From assembly GCF_015832195.1 (NCBI RefSeq), contig NC_052027.1, positions 1,178,001-1,242,000 on the forward strand: DNA of 64,000 bases, in the 5' to 3' direction. Within the stretch, counting starts at the first letter, position 1. Each line of letters starts with the position of its first letter. This stretch comes from Motacilla alba alba (taxonomy: Eukaryota; Chordata; Aves; Passeriformes; Motacillidae). Position numbers and translations under genes: made by a program. The notes below the pieces were generated by a model, which saw nothing but the letters and a program-made list of their open reading frames with translations, was not told the DNA's origin and searched no databases. Below, one piece after another: positions 47,108 through 57,991 of the stretch.

Positions 47108-47160
47108 CTTGAGGGAGTAGAAGTTAAACTGGATTTTCAGCCGGGGCAGACAGCAGACTC
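47108..47160 (-). CDS. Candidate coding exon 14
   Basis: A 53-nt segment ending at CTCAAG|GTAACG. Entered with 2 nt, it reads VCCLPRLKIQFNFYSLK and ends in phase 0, fitting exons 13 and 15. The chosen acceptor, GTAAATGGATCAG, has a weak pyrimidine tract. An alternative AG 11 bp upstream has a better tract but would break the phase with exon 13. Confidence 0.38.
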
Positions 47161-48385
47161 CTGATCCATTTACCTCACAGAATACAACACCATACCAAGG
47201 ATGGCAGGAAGAAAAACACAAAGGAATTATTTTCCAGCTGACAGAGCCAATCTGAGACCAGGATAGCGACCAGCCAGAACGTGTGGCCAGCAGCAGCCCC
47301 TGGTGCAGAGCCCAGCTGGGGGATCACCCAGGCCTGGGCAGCCCAGCCAGCACAGAGCTGCTGCTCCTCTCAGCACTTTGCTCAGCTGAGATTGAGAGCC
47401 ACAGAAAGGAGGAGCTGCCTTCCTGACACAGCTCTTTGGTGGGGCAAAGCACTCACAACCATAAATCACAGCTCTCCAAACCACCCAGGCACACAGTGCT
47501 GGGCATCCTTTGCACACCTCAGGGTATTCTCCAAAGGAGCACACACACAAGGACAGACGGGAAGGGGCTGTGACAAGAGAGATTTCAGATATAATAAAGA
47601 ATACCTGAAAAAGCCTGAATATGACGCCCCTCCACAGCTGTTATCATTTTGATAAGTAACACTATTATTTAAATTATGAGAAGTTAAAACCAGACATCAC
47701 CAGCCCTAGTCTTTACTGGGGTCAGTATCCATTGGCCTCCACACACTCACCCATGGCTGCAGCAAACAGGAATTTGGGCTACAAAGGAGTGCACTGGGTG
47801 GTTTCAACACAAGTTTTCCATTTCATGCCCATTCCATTTTCTGTTACAGAATTATTCCCACAAGCACAGAGATCTACCGCATCTAAAAGCGCAGCATGCA
47901 ATCAAATTAATTTTTGAATGTGGAGGAAATCAGGGACTCTTCACTGCAAATTTCAGAGCTGAGCTCGGTTCTGAGGTGCATAATAAGATTCACAGCACTC
48001 CTCTAACAACTCAGATCAAACATTTACTGCAGATGCACTGGAGGCCACGAGGAGACCCAAGTGCAGCAGCTCCACGTGCACCTGCACTCCCTCCCTCCAA
48101 CACCTTTCCATTTCACTGCTGCTGGAGAAAAAGACCTCATTTATTTGAAATATGTTTATCCTACCTTACTGCAGGCCAGCTCTCTTCATGATTTCCTTTC
48201 TCCTTGTGGCACCCTGGCTGAATTTTAGAGGTGATCTCTCCCAGCCCCCCTCTCTGGATGCTGTCCAGGAGCTCAGCACAGCTCTCCTGTGCCAGTCGAC
48301 GTGCCAGCGTTACAGATGTCATTTGCCAGGGGAACACGCTGTGCCAGCCCCTCCTGCTGTTTGCAGATGTTCTCTAAGTGCTCAC

Positions 48386-48492
48386 CAGTGATGAGAGCCT
48401 GGAAAAATCCAGCAGCAACATCTTGGGATAACGGGTGGCTGCAGTTTACAAACTGCCATCCAAGGTGGATAATGGACTTGGCAAAGCACAAG
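48386..48492 (-). CDS. Candidate coding exon 13
   Basis: A 107-nt segment with acceptor ACTCTGCTCCCTTCCAG and donor ATCACTG|GTGAGC. Entered with 1 nt, it reads LCFAKSIIHLGWQF and ends SQDVAAGFFQALIT plus 1 nt. The pattern of spaced hydrophobic residues resembles a helical (HEAT/ARM-like) repeat, but this is only an impression. One other frame is open. Confidence 0.5.
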
Positions 48493-48931
48493 CTGGAAGG
48501 GAGCAGAGTCTTCACACAAAGCAGCTTGGAGGCCATTCAACCATCCAAAAAATGCTGGCATTGGCACCCAACCTCCTCTGCAGCCAGACAACCCCAGGGG
48601 AGCAGCACATGGGCATCCTGAAGGACAAGTTCACAACTTCAAGTGAGAGCAGCTCCAGTTTTTAAGTTCTAACAAGAATTCATGGCTCAGTGCAGAGCTG
48701 GGATGACACCCAGCACTCAGTGCCCCCAGGGGAATCAGCACAGCCTGGCACAGCACCCGACAGGGCTGGGGATCCAGCTCCAGCTGCACTTCACCAAGTG
48801 CATCTCCATCCTGTCTGTGCCCCTTACACCATCACAGTCTGGAGATGGTGAGAAGCCCTGCAGCACCTCTGATGCTCTGCTTCAGCTGCAGGTGCCTCCA
48901 GGCTTCAAACTGTGATGTGCTAACTCAAAAA

Positions 48932-49190
48932 CATGGAGTCACACACTGCCTTTGGTTGGAAAGGACCCTAAAACCCACTCAGAGCCACTCCTGCCATGGC
49001 AGGGACACCTCCCACTGTCCCAGGTTGATGTCCAGCCTGGCCTTGGGCACTGCCAGGGATCCAGGGGCAGCCACAGCTGCTCTGGGCACCTGTGCCAGGG
49101 CCTGCCCACCCTGCCAGGGAAAAAATGCTTCCCAATATCCCATCTAAATCTACCCTCCTTCAGCTTAAAGCCATTATTTGTTACTTGATA
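48932..49190 (-). mobile_element. CR1 LINE fragment
   Basis: TGCCTTTGGTTGGAAAGGAC, CTGCCATGGCAGGGACACCT, GATGTCCAGCCTGGCCTTGG, TCCCATCTAAATCTACCCTC and TTCAGCTTAAAGCCATTATT give a clear inverted CR1 3' portion. Confidence 0.9.
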
Positions 49191-50112
49191 AGAAACTTTT
49201 GCTGTTCAAACACTTCCTTTCCATTCTGCCTCACTGCATGCAGTCAGAGAGCTGTGATCACCCCTGGAACAGCCATTCCTTTGCCTTGCTCTGGCCTCTC
49301 ACGCAGAGCAATTTTTTATCTCCATTATTTAGCACTTAGAGCATCAGATGCTGTTTTCCAACACAGACGAGGAAGAAAACCAGTGAAACAGGAAAGAAAG
49401 GAGAAAAGAGAATTCCAGGTCTGGGTTATTACATGCCAAATTTCTACCCAGAATAAATTTTCACAATGGATCACATTGCAAATGCTGACAGACTCTTAAT
49501 TGGAGCTCCACAGAGCTCACGCACAGCTACAGAGCAACCATTTGGAAATGTCTTGTTTAAAATACATTGAGGTTATTCAAAGCAGATATTGATATTCTCG
49601 TGTAGTACGAGATGCCAACAACGCCTCGCAGGCATCTCGGAGCAGCAGAATCCTTTCCAGCAGCAGGTGGGATGAAATGCTGACAAATGGGGTGGAAGCA
49701 GCACACAGGAATAAACTCTATAATATCCTATTTGTTTCCCCAGCCTGGCTGCTCGTGTTGTTATTTTTCAGGAGCTGGCAGCTGAGAGCAGCCGGAGCTC
49801 AGCCCATTCCCGCAGCTCCGTCCCGCGGGAGCTCGGCAGCAATTCGGGCTCGATGCGCTCTCCCCAGGAAAGCACAAGGTGTCCCTGGGGCCATAACTGC
49901 TGCTGAACAAAGCTCCGCTCTTCCTCCCGAGCAGCTTTATTAACAACACCACCTCTGCCATCCTGAGAGGGACAGGCTGCCAGCTCCCACCCCGCACTGC
50001 TCCTCGTGTTGGCTGGCACACGAGGGACAAGCAGCTCCCGGCGTGCCCAGCCTCACAGGGCAGCAAAATCCTTCCTCTAGGCACGGACTCAGACTCTATC
50101 AGGTGTACTTAC

Positions 50113-50140
50113 ATCTTAGGAAGAGCCAAGATATAAAATC
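50113..50140 (-). CDS. Candidate 28-nt micro-exon 12
   Basis: Lies between a long pyrimidine-rich acceptor region ending TTCTGCTTGAGTAAG and a strong donor AAGAT|GTAAGT. Entered with 2 nt, it reads FYILALPK and leaves 2 nt. This joins exon 11 (leaves 1 nt) to exon 13 (supplies 1 nt). Its small size makes it weak alone. Confidence 0.4.
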
Positions 50141-50633
50141 CTTACTCAAGCAGAATGAAGTAGCAAAGGCAAAAAAAACCACCATCGACTCCAGGTTTTC
50201 AAAGCCTGTAAATTACAAAAAAAACCAAGTTATTTTTTTCCACAAATCTTGTTTGGGACCCATGCAGGGAGGACTTAAAACACCTAAAGAGAATCTCTTG
50301 AGGAGAACAGGCTCTTTGCAGAGCTCTGATTCTGCACAGTTCAGGCTCAGTGGGAGCCTTGCCAGTTCCTTGGCTTGGCCGGATTTTGGCCGGGCACCAC
50401 GGCAGGTTTGCTCATCATTTATCATTATGTTGTCTCAGCTCGTGTTGCCTTAGCCATGAAATGAGACAATAAATATTTGCCTCCCTCCCACAGCTGGGGG
50501 GAGGTTTAATAAGCTCAGGCCTGCTCGCTGTCTGTGGGAATGCCAAGCGTGGAATTGCCTTGGAGTGGAGCAGCAGCACAGCAGTAAAAGCAAAGGTTGG
50601 GTGAACTGTGCTCCAAATGACCTCTGAGAGGTT

Positions 50634-50873
50634 CCCTAACCCATGAGTGTCCCATCATGGAAATCCCTAACAGTCCCTAACCCATGAGTGTCCCATCATG
50701 GAAATCCCTAACAGTCCCTAACCCATGAGTGTCCCATCATGGAAATCCCTAATGATCCCTAACCCATGAGTGTCCCATCATGGAAATCCCTAATGATCCC
50801 TAACCCATGAGTGTCCCATCATGGCAATCCCTAACAGTCCCTAACCCCTGAGTGTCCCATCATGGAAAAGGGG
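50634..50873. repeat. 41-bp minisatellite, six units
   Basis: CCCTAACCCATGAGTGTCCC recurs at 50634, 50675, 50716, 50757 and 50798, and with one change at 50839. The spacing is exactly 41 bp. Each full unit also ends TCCCTAACAGT or TCCCTAATGAT. Confidence 0.95.
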
Positions 50874-51007
50874 TCTGGGGTTGTCATCCCACGCAGCAAA
50901 CAAAGGTGAATTGAGCACAATACAGCAGAGGAGTCAAGGGCACCTTGCCCTGAGTGCCAAACGTCCTTGAATGGAAGGTTAGCTCTATACTGGGATTTTT
51001 TTTTTCA

Positions 51008-51235
51008 TTCAGAAATCACAGCGTCCCAGAATCACTGAGGCTGTCCTCAGCCCAGAGCCCTGAGTGCCACCTCCAGCCCTTCCTGGGACACTCCAGGGAT
51101 GGGCACCCAAACCTCCCTGGGCAGTGCCAAAGCCTGAGCCCCCTTTCCATGGAGGAATTCCTGCTGCTGTCCAGCCTGACCCTCCCCTGGCACAGCCTGA
51201 AGCCTTTTCCTCTTGCTCCTGGTGGCAGGAATGCT
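51008..51235 (-). mobile_element. CR1 fragment, other subfamily
   Basis: AATCACAGCGTCCCAGAATC, GAGCCCTGAGTGCCACCTCC, CCTCCCTGGGCAGTGCCAAA and CTGAAGCCTTTTCCTCTTGC are the inverted tail of the CR1 subfamily with a 'ctaagtgccacatccag' block. Confidence 0.8.
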
Positions 51236-51804
51236 GCTCCCTGCCAACACAGGAAGGTAAAGTCAGACCAGAATCCTTACAAACAGCATTTTGCCATCTT
51301 TAGTAAAATAGTTTCCATTTTTTCTCTAAACTGTCCTTTTAAGCCTTCTTGGCACCCCGTTTCTGCACTGCAGCACCTCCTCACAAACGCTGTCCCTGGA
51401 GAGGAACCTGGATTTGCTCAGTCTGAGCTAGCACACAGCACTTGTTACAGGTCCCCGAGGGAATGTTTCTCCTCCCAGGTTTGGGGAGGGATGGGGGAGA
51501 CAGGACACAATGGACATTGAGCATCCCCACTCTTTCTGTACATAGAGCAAAATAAATTAAGCTGAGGAGAAAATGAAGCCTTTTTTGGTGGATTTCCAGA
51601 AGGGGGTTATGAATAATGCTCTTTGAACTCCAGCATGAAAAGTGACTGAGCACAAGAATCAGGATTCTTCTGTCAAGCTGATTCTTCCAGGAAGGGAAGC
51701 AGAGAACCTTCATCCTCTCTGTGCTGGACGCACTGAAAGCCTCATCTTTAGGGAAAACATGGGTGCATTTCCACCTTGCTAGAGAAATATTAAAGAGAAA
51801 ATAC

Positions 51805-51954
51805 CCTCAGTGACCTCTGTAATCCTCCTCAAAACCCAGGGGCTGCCACAGCTCAGAAAATCTGCCAGGTACCCACAGGCTCCGTCCTCCTGGAACCGCT
51901 TCACTCTGAAGTGCTTCTCCAGCATTTCCACAGCAATTAAATTGAGATTTACGA
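51805..51954 (-). CDS. Candidate coding exon 11
   Basis: A 150-nt segment, one of the two longest. Entered with 2 nt after acceptor TTTTCTGGATATCTGAG, it reads through AVEMLEKHFRVKRFQEDG and GYLADFLSCGSPWVLRR to an ITEVTE end with 1 nt left. The donor CTGAGG|GTATTT is weak. A second frame is open for part of the length. The balance of charged and hydrophobic residues is typical of a folded protein. Family not recognised. Confidence 0.5.
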
Positions 51955-52203
51955 CTCAGATATCCAGAAAAGCTTGTTTCACAAGTGATTTAAACTCGGG
52001 TTTAAGCGCAAACACTCGGAACATTCCCAGACCCCTTGCACTTAGCGTGCCACCGTGTAACCAACACAACCCAGAACAATGCAGTCAGATCCATTTAACG
52101 GACTGAGAGTCTCAGCTTGTGGGTTGAAGGGTTAAAACATCTTCAGCCTCTGCTGTACTCAAGCACAGAATTTTAATGCTGCCTCAGAGCAAACATCACT
52201 TAC

Positions 52204-52255
52204 CTTGTCTTTTACTATTGCAGTTTTTAAGTCTCACTACAATCATTTGATTACA
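52204..52255 (-). CDS. Candidate coding exon 10
   Basis: A 52-nt segment with a strong donor GACAAG|GTAAGT; the acceptor ACATCTTGTAG is modest. Only phase 0 is open and it reads CNQMIVVRLKNCNSKRQ, leaving 1 nt, which matches exon 11. The TAG of the acceptor is an in-frame stop just upstream, so the exon cannot start earlier. Confidence 0.42.
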
Positions 52256-53100
52256 CTACAAGATGTGCATTTAATGCTCAGTATTACCTGTGGGTTTCTG
52301 GAACAAAAATCACATTTTATGCATTTTACATCTAGAAATTGCTCTTTTTTGTTGCTGTGGTAGAAATTCTACTCACTCAGAAGCAGTTTGCCTTTGAGTG
52401 GAGCAAGGACAGTTTATTCCCCAGTGCTGGTGTGCCCTTGCACAGAATTCAGCTCAAAAGTTTCCCAAATATTTGGGGTCAACTTCAGAGAAGTGTTTTC
52501 TACTTTGCAGGATAATAAAGTCCTTTGCAGTAACAACCATGGGACTAAGTGACAAATACAACTTAATCAAGGAAAAATCTATTTCAAACAGAAGACAAAT
52601 TGCCTCAGGCCTTGGTAATTATCTCTCCGGGATTAATAATCAACTCTAATTTAATAATTGGCTTAATATTTCCTTTTTCAAGTTTTCAATAATTAACCTG
52701 CAGTCTCTCTCCAAAATAATATTCCCAGGCACTTCACAGAATCGTGTTATTTAATGAAAATAAAGTTAGATAAGCTGTCACTGGATTAAAAATCAAAGGG
52801 TAAATTCTGAGCCTCAGAAGGCTTTCACAACACACAAACGTGCAGGGAACAGGTACCAGCAGTGCTCTCACTCCATGTGTGGCAGCAGCGGGAGGAGGAG
52901 CTGCAATGCCTAAAGCCAGGCTTTAGAAGCAAGGCAGGTTCACCTCCCCACCTCCCAAGCCCTGTTCCCACAAAGCACCCACCCGGCACGTCCTGCATGG
53001 ATCTGGAAGTTTGTTTGCCATCAGAGCCCACTCAGTGTGCTCTCCTGGCCAGCTAAGGCAGTGCATCATGAAAAGCTGAATTTATAAAATGTTTTCACAC

Positions 53101-53212
53101 CAGAGCAACGCAGGGGCTGCCAAAGGTCAGGAAATAATCAGATGCTGTTGGGAAAGTGCTGGCCCTTCTGCAGTGGGGTCTGCCCATTTTAAACACATTT
53201 GTGGCTGAACTG
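53101..53212 (-). CDS. Candidate coding exon 9
   Basis: A 112-nt segment from acceptor AGGCATGACCTTCAG to donor GCTCTG|GTGTGA. Entered with 1 nt, it reads SSATNVFKMGRPHCRR and ends SDYFLTFGSPCVAL in phase 0, as exons 8 and 10 require. The same frame is open further upstream to an alternative, stronger acceptor at TTGTTCCACACAG, but that start would break the phase. Both borders are moderate. Confidence 0.3.
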
Positions 53213-53880
53213 CTGAAGGTCATGCCTGGATATTTCAGGATTTTCTTCTCTTGCACAGGAACTTCAAGCCACACGGTATCTCCTGTGTGGAACAAGATTT
53301 GATAAAGCATTTAAAGATGCTCAGCTCGAGGCACAGCCTGAGCAGAGGCAGTCAGGGCACACCCTCAGCCTGTGGGGGCTGATCTACTGCAAGCCCTGGG
53401 GGCTTCTCCAGCATTTTCCAGGCCTGCCTGCTGGTTCCTGACACTTGTGGAGGTGCCCATCTGAAGGGCTTCTCACTGTACAGCTTTGGTATCTGCTGGT
53501 GTTTACTAGAACATCTCATTCTGAAAGCAAATCACACCACAGAGCTTCACACGGCTTTTCAGGTGTCACACATTAGCTTTAATTCTGCTGAGAAATGGGT
53601 TTTCCTCTCATAAATCACCAATCCTCTCCAGCAGCATGACAAAAAGGGCTCTGATTTCACGTGGCCCTTTCATTCCCAGAGCAGGGAGAGCTCCCACCTG
53701 CTCCAAGGAGATGGGATTGGAGCTCAGCATCCCCAGGTGTGGCACAGGGACTCAGCAGCCAGGGGCTGCTCCCTTCAGTCCACGTGCCTCTCTCACACTG
53801 GCATAAAGTAATTGCAAATCTGAAAAGCTGAGGCAGAAATAACAGGCTGAAATAACACCGAGATCTCTGACCAAACTCAC

Positions 53881-54035
53881 CCACAGGACTGAATTACTCC
53901 CTCCTTCAGCTTGGTGAAATGAGCCCAGATGAGGTATTTCATAGCACAGTGGCTGGATCCTGTTAACTTTTTGTCATGGCTTATTTCAGGGAAGTTGGGT
54001 CTCGAGTCAGCCTCAATTTGGAACTTTGGCAGCAC
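53881..54035 (-). CDS. Candidate coding exon 8
   Basis: A 155-nt segment, the longest, with good borders: acceptor GCATTTTAACTTTGCAG and donor CTGTGG|GTGAGT. In phase 0 it begins VLPKFQIEADSRPNF and later has CAMKYLIWAHFTKLKEG, leaving 2 nt. Codon choice looks coding-like. It joins exon 7 in phase without any choice of border. Confidence 0.6.
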
Positions 54036-54470
54036 CTGCAAAGTTAAAATGCACTGGGCAAAGAAAGTCTGTTCGGTTATTTTCTAACGTCATTATGAAT
54101 CCAGAAATCAGTTACCACCAATTTTATAAACAGAGAAAAATTATAAAATAATTTAAAAACCACTCTCCTCGCCTCTTGGGATTTCTAGGTATTTTTAAAA
54201 CCTGTTTCCTTTTCATAGTCTTCTTTCTCCCAAGCACAGCACTTCCTTTGAAGGAAGCAGAGAAAGGGCTGTTCTCACACTGCTCCAAAGTCACCTTCCC
54301 ACTTAATTTTGCCTGTTTACTACTTTATTACTCTTCTTACTCAGAGTTTCCTACTTTATTATCACCTGGTTTTAAACAGAGCTAATCCAGAGCTGGGAAA
54401 CCAGATTCAGCTGATGGGGGGCAGCTGCACCCATTCCTTAAAACCACCCCCATCCCAGGGACCCCCTTAC

Positions 54471-54507
54471 CTGGTCCCACACCAGAACCTCTATCAGTTT
54501 TTGCCAG
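54471..54507 (-). CDS. Candidate coding exon 7
   Basis: A 37-nt segment between a pyrimidine-rich acceptor CTTTTCCTTGATTTTTGTGAG and a strong donor GACCAG|GTAAGG. Entered with 1 nt, it reads WQKLIEVLVWDQ and ends in phase 0. It matches exons 6 and 8 without adjustment. Confidence 0.5.
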
Positions 54508-54698
54508 CTCACAAAAATCAAGGAAAAGCAGGATTTTAACCCATTACAAATCCAAATAACTCAGTGCCCAGCATTCCTTAGTCTGCTTTAAACTCCACTT
54601 CCCTTTTGAGCTGTTCCTATCACAGTGCTCCCTTTGCCCAAACAGAGCTGCAATGTCAGGATTCCTCACAGAAATATGTTGCTTTTCCATTTTTTTAC

Positions 54699-54733
54699 CT
54701 GTTTGTGTTAATTTTCCCCTCCATTTGCAGCCT
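54699..54733 (-). CDS. Candidate coding exon 6
   Basis: A 35-nt segment with a very strong acceptor CACACTTTTTCCCTTCAG and donor AAACAG|GTAAAA. In phase 0 it reads RLQMEGKINTN, leaving 2 nt that exon 7 completes as serine. Confidence 0.5.
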
Positions 54734-55037
54734 CTGAAGGGAAAAAGTGTGCAGAAAAAAAAAGGTGAAAATGTTTTTAAGACCTCTAGCAATCAATAAA
54801 GGCAGGGCTCCAGAAGGCAGAGTGTTCCCTCCTGCACTGCCTGCCCTGGAAATATTGATAGTGCTGTGGGACAGCTTTTTTCCTTCCTACTGCCTTCTGA
54901 AAATACTGATAATATGAATGTTCCCATTAGCAAGAAATATGTCACATCAAAATGAATGGTATTCAGCCAGTAACAATGCAACTCTGGCTGTCACATGAAC
55001 TCAATTCCAGGGCAGAGAGCCATTCTGCCATCCAAAC

Positions 55038-55170
55038 CTTATTCAGAGGCAGAGATGGATGCAGGTGATTCTCCCAGGCTGCATGAGGAGTGTGCCCCAG
55101 ATCCCAGTGATTAACTGCAGCCTTCCACAAAACCCTTTTACTCCTGCTGGGCACCGTCCTGACCCCAAAG
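55038..55170 (-). CDS. Candidate coding exon 5
   Basis: A 133-nt segment with a very strong acceptor CTTCCCTCCCTCCCCCTGCAG and a weaker donor AATAAG|GTTTGG. Entered with 1 nt, it begins FGVRTVPSRSKRVLWKAA and runs open for 44 codons to phase 0. An earlier donor (GCAGGA|GTAAAA) would give a 29-nt exon but breaks the phase with exon 6. Confidence 0.42.
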
Positions 55171-55667
55171 CTGCAGGGGGAGGGAGGGAAGTGGGAATGC
55201 TGTCCCTTCACCTCCTCCCTGGTGAGAAAGGGTCAGATCTGCTCTGGCTGCTTGACCATCTTGCTTTACTCAGTTTTAGATCTGAAAAGCACACCAGTGT
55301 CCTCTACGCAATATCTGACTCCTTTTTATTGGAATATTCAACAGCAAGTTAAACGCTTGTTAAGACAACTGAGATAAAAGATTTCTCTGCTTGCTTTTCT
55401 TATTTAAAAAGTACTCTCAAAAGGTAAAAATGTGTTAAGAGCTTAGCTGAACTGCAGCAAGCCCAGACTGGAGGTATCTGCTACAGCCTCCAAGACTGAC
55501 ATTAAATCTTTATTCTACAGAAGGTTATGAACAGATCAGTGCTCCGGGGTGATTAAGTGACTAAATCATTTCAGATGAGCAGCAGATGTTTCACTGGCAG
55601 GCAGTGGACAAAGGGAATCTGAAATGAGGCTGCAAACTGAGGTGCCCACAATGACACTGGCACAAAC

Positions 55668-55801
55668 CTTAAACATTCCAGATACAACAAGAATGTGACA
55701 CTGTGACAAATTAGCAACGCCAGCAGCTCTTGTGGTACGAAATTCAGTGTTAATGACCAAAAAAACACAGCTACCCATGCTCCAGACACTGTAACTGTTT
55801 C
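55668..55801 (-). CDS. Candidate coding exon 4
   Basis: A 134-nt segment from acceptor CTGGGAACTTCAG to donor TTTAAG|GTTTGT. In phase 0 it begins ETVTVSGAWVAVFFWSL and contains LLALLICHSVTFLLYL, leaving 2 nt. It is very hydrophobic and could be buried helices or a membrane segment. A second frame is open over the same stretch. Confidence 0.42.
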
Positions 55802-57459
55802 CTGAAGTTCCCAGTGGTATTTTGAGAAGTGCCAAGCATTTATCCTGTTGATATGATTAGATAAACACTTCTGAAAATTATATTTGGTGCCTTTAAGAGC
55901 AAGTCTGCTGGAGCTGGTGTGATGAATGCAATAACTTTTAGCTCAATCTAAATCTCCTCCCAGACTAAGCTGCTCCTCACCAAGACTAACCTGGTTTAAA
56001 TATTACAGTTTAAATTCAGAATTTATACCTGGAAAAAATCCTTCTGTGCTTAGCAAACAGGTTTTCTCTTCTGGCATCCCAGCCTAACTGTGGCCAGTGT
56101 TTCCTGCAGACCTCTCACTGCACTGGGAATTCTGGATTTCCTTTAACTTTCCATCAGCAACGCTAGGTACTCCTGGTGTCAGAAAAGATCTTTTCTCAGT
56201 TTCACTCCCAGTGACCAACACTGGTTCCCATTCTCCACCCAGGCAGAATTCACAGGCCAAACACAGCGATAAACCCCCCAAGGAAATGTGATTAAAATCA
56301 CCTTTGGCTGCAGATTGCTGGGGCTTTGGCTGGTTTAAATCAGGAAGCCCTGAATGCCACCTTGGAGGGGATGGAGTGCTGAGCCCCAGGAATGACAGCA
56401 AACACAACATGCTCCCACAAGAGCCTGCTCAGGACCCACCACCTCACAACAAGCTGTGGTGGGGGTCATGTTATTAATAAGCAATAAAATGAATTAATAA
56501 CATGAAATCTAAGCTCAACGGCTTCAAAGGAAAGGCTTAGAGCATCTCCTTGATGTTCTGTGAGCCTGCTCCCCCCCAGAGAGCCCCTGCCCAAGGCTCC
56601 CCGGGTGTCAGATCCTCCCCAGGAGCAGAGCTGGCTCTGGAGATCAAACCTTCCCCTGCACGCACCTCAGTGCTGTGCAGGGAAAATGGCTCCACCAAGC
56701 CCTGCAAGCCAGACTGGAAATATGGGGAAAACAAACAGTAAATTGTTATGAGGAGAACACGGAATTAGATGTAAAATTGCTGTGGACTCACTGCACTTTC
56801 AAAAACCTATTTGGCTGCTACCACTAGAGAGTGATCTTCCAATATTTCCCTTGCTTTAGAACAAGCACAGTTTGTTTTGCAGTATTTCAGCAGAAAGAAA
56901 ATTACTCCTGATTATACTCTCTGCAGGAATCTATTTTTGAATCTATTTCTTCTTTCTCCCCCCCCAACTCTTTTTTTTGAAGTTCAGATATGCTCTTTTC
57001 AGGCTGACAGTAAAATCAGGAACTGATTGGAGCCATTCTGAACAACAAAATCATCTCAGAAGCCAAGAGACGATGGGAGAGGGATGAATGTAAACTAAGG
57101 AGCTCCTAGTTTTACACCTGGAGTACAGCACAAAACGTCCAAAAGAATCAAATAATAATTTAATTTGTTTAATCAGTCAAATATATTTATTTTTATACCA
57201 ACTGCTTGATGTTTTCTGAGCCACATTTGTTTCATGAGCCATAAAGAACAAGTGTTTGCCATCTGAGAATAAGATTAAAACAACTGATAGTTATTTATTG
57301 TATTTAGCCATGAGTATTTCTTGAGCAATTGTTCACTATTTAGCATCTGTTTGATTGCTCTTTGACCCCACACTCAAATATAAATTAACTTCACTCACAG
57401 ATGTCACTGGGACTGTTAGAACTGAGTGAAGGGATCAGGGCAATGCTTTGGGAGGTGTC

Positions 57460-57530
57460 ACAAATCATGGGATTATTAAGATTGGAAAAGACCTTTAAGA
57501 TGATGAGTCCAACCATCTCCAGAACAATGG
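57460..57530 (-). mobile_element. Degraded CR1 tail
   Basis: AAATCATGGGATTATTAAGA, then TTGGAAAAGACCTTTAAGAT and GATGAGTCCAACCATC, is the inverted CR1 tail of the 'ggttggaaaagacctttaagatca' type. Confidence 0.65.
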
Positions 57531-57946
57531 AACAAGTCCTAAAACAATATCAAAGTTGTAATATGCAAGAACTAACTACTGCTGTTGCTTCATGAATATT
57601 TGATGGTACTATTCAAGTATTATAATCACCTCTTCTAGACCCAGCTCTGCTGAAATGCCAATGAGATCAAGGTGATTAAAGGCACCACAATATTCATTAA
57701 GGCTCAAATATCAGCACCAATGATTTCTTTTCCATCACCATTACACTGAATTATTAAAATATACATTCCATATGTTGTACAGCAAAGTTTTACCTGCGGA
57801 GACTTCGCTGGCATGAAAATGCAGATTATAATGTTGGTTAACAACACAAATGAAGTGGAGACCCCATCAGAGAATGTTATCATTCAAAACATTTTTTCAG
57901 TGCCATATTAAAACTCGGAATGAAGTGGCAAAGCAGCTCCACTTAC

Positions 57947-57991
57947 TCTTAAGGACAGCAGCCAAAATCCTCCATGGAGAGCGAGCAGGAA
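57947..57991 (-). CDS. Candidate coding exon 3
   Basis: A 45-nt segment with a strong donor CTTAAGA|GTAAGT and acceptor ACACTGTTTTGGACAG. In phase 0 it reads FLLALHGGFWLLSLR and ends in phase 0. The same frame stays open to an alternative acceptor at 58042 (AAATGAAAATACAG), which would give a 96-nt exon in the same phase; the shorter form has the better pyrimidine tract. Confidence 0.4.

Noticed and set aside
50634..50873. Interstitial telomeric repeat
   Set aside because: CCCTAA is not tandem; it occurs at most twice per 41-bp unit, and the known telomere-protein core AACCCTA is absent.
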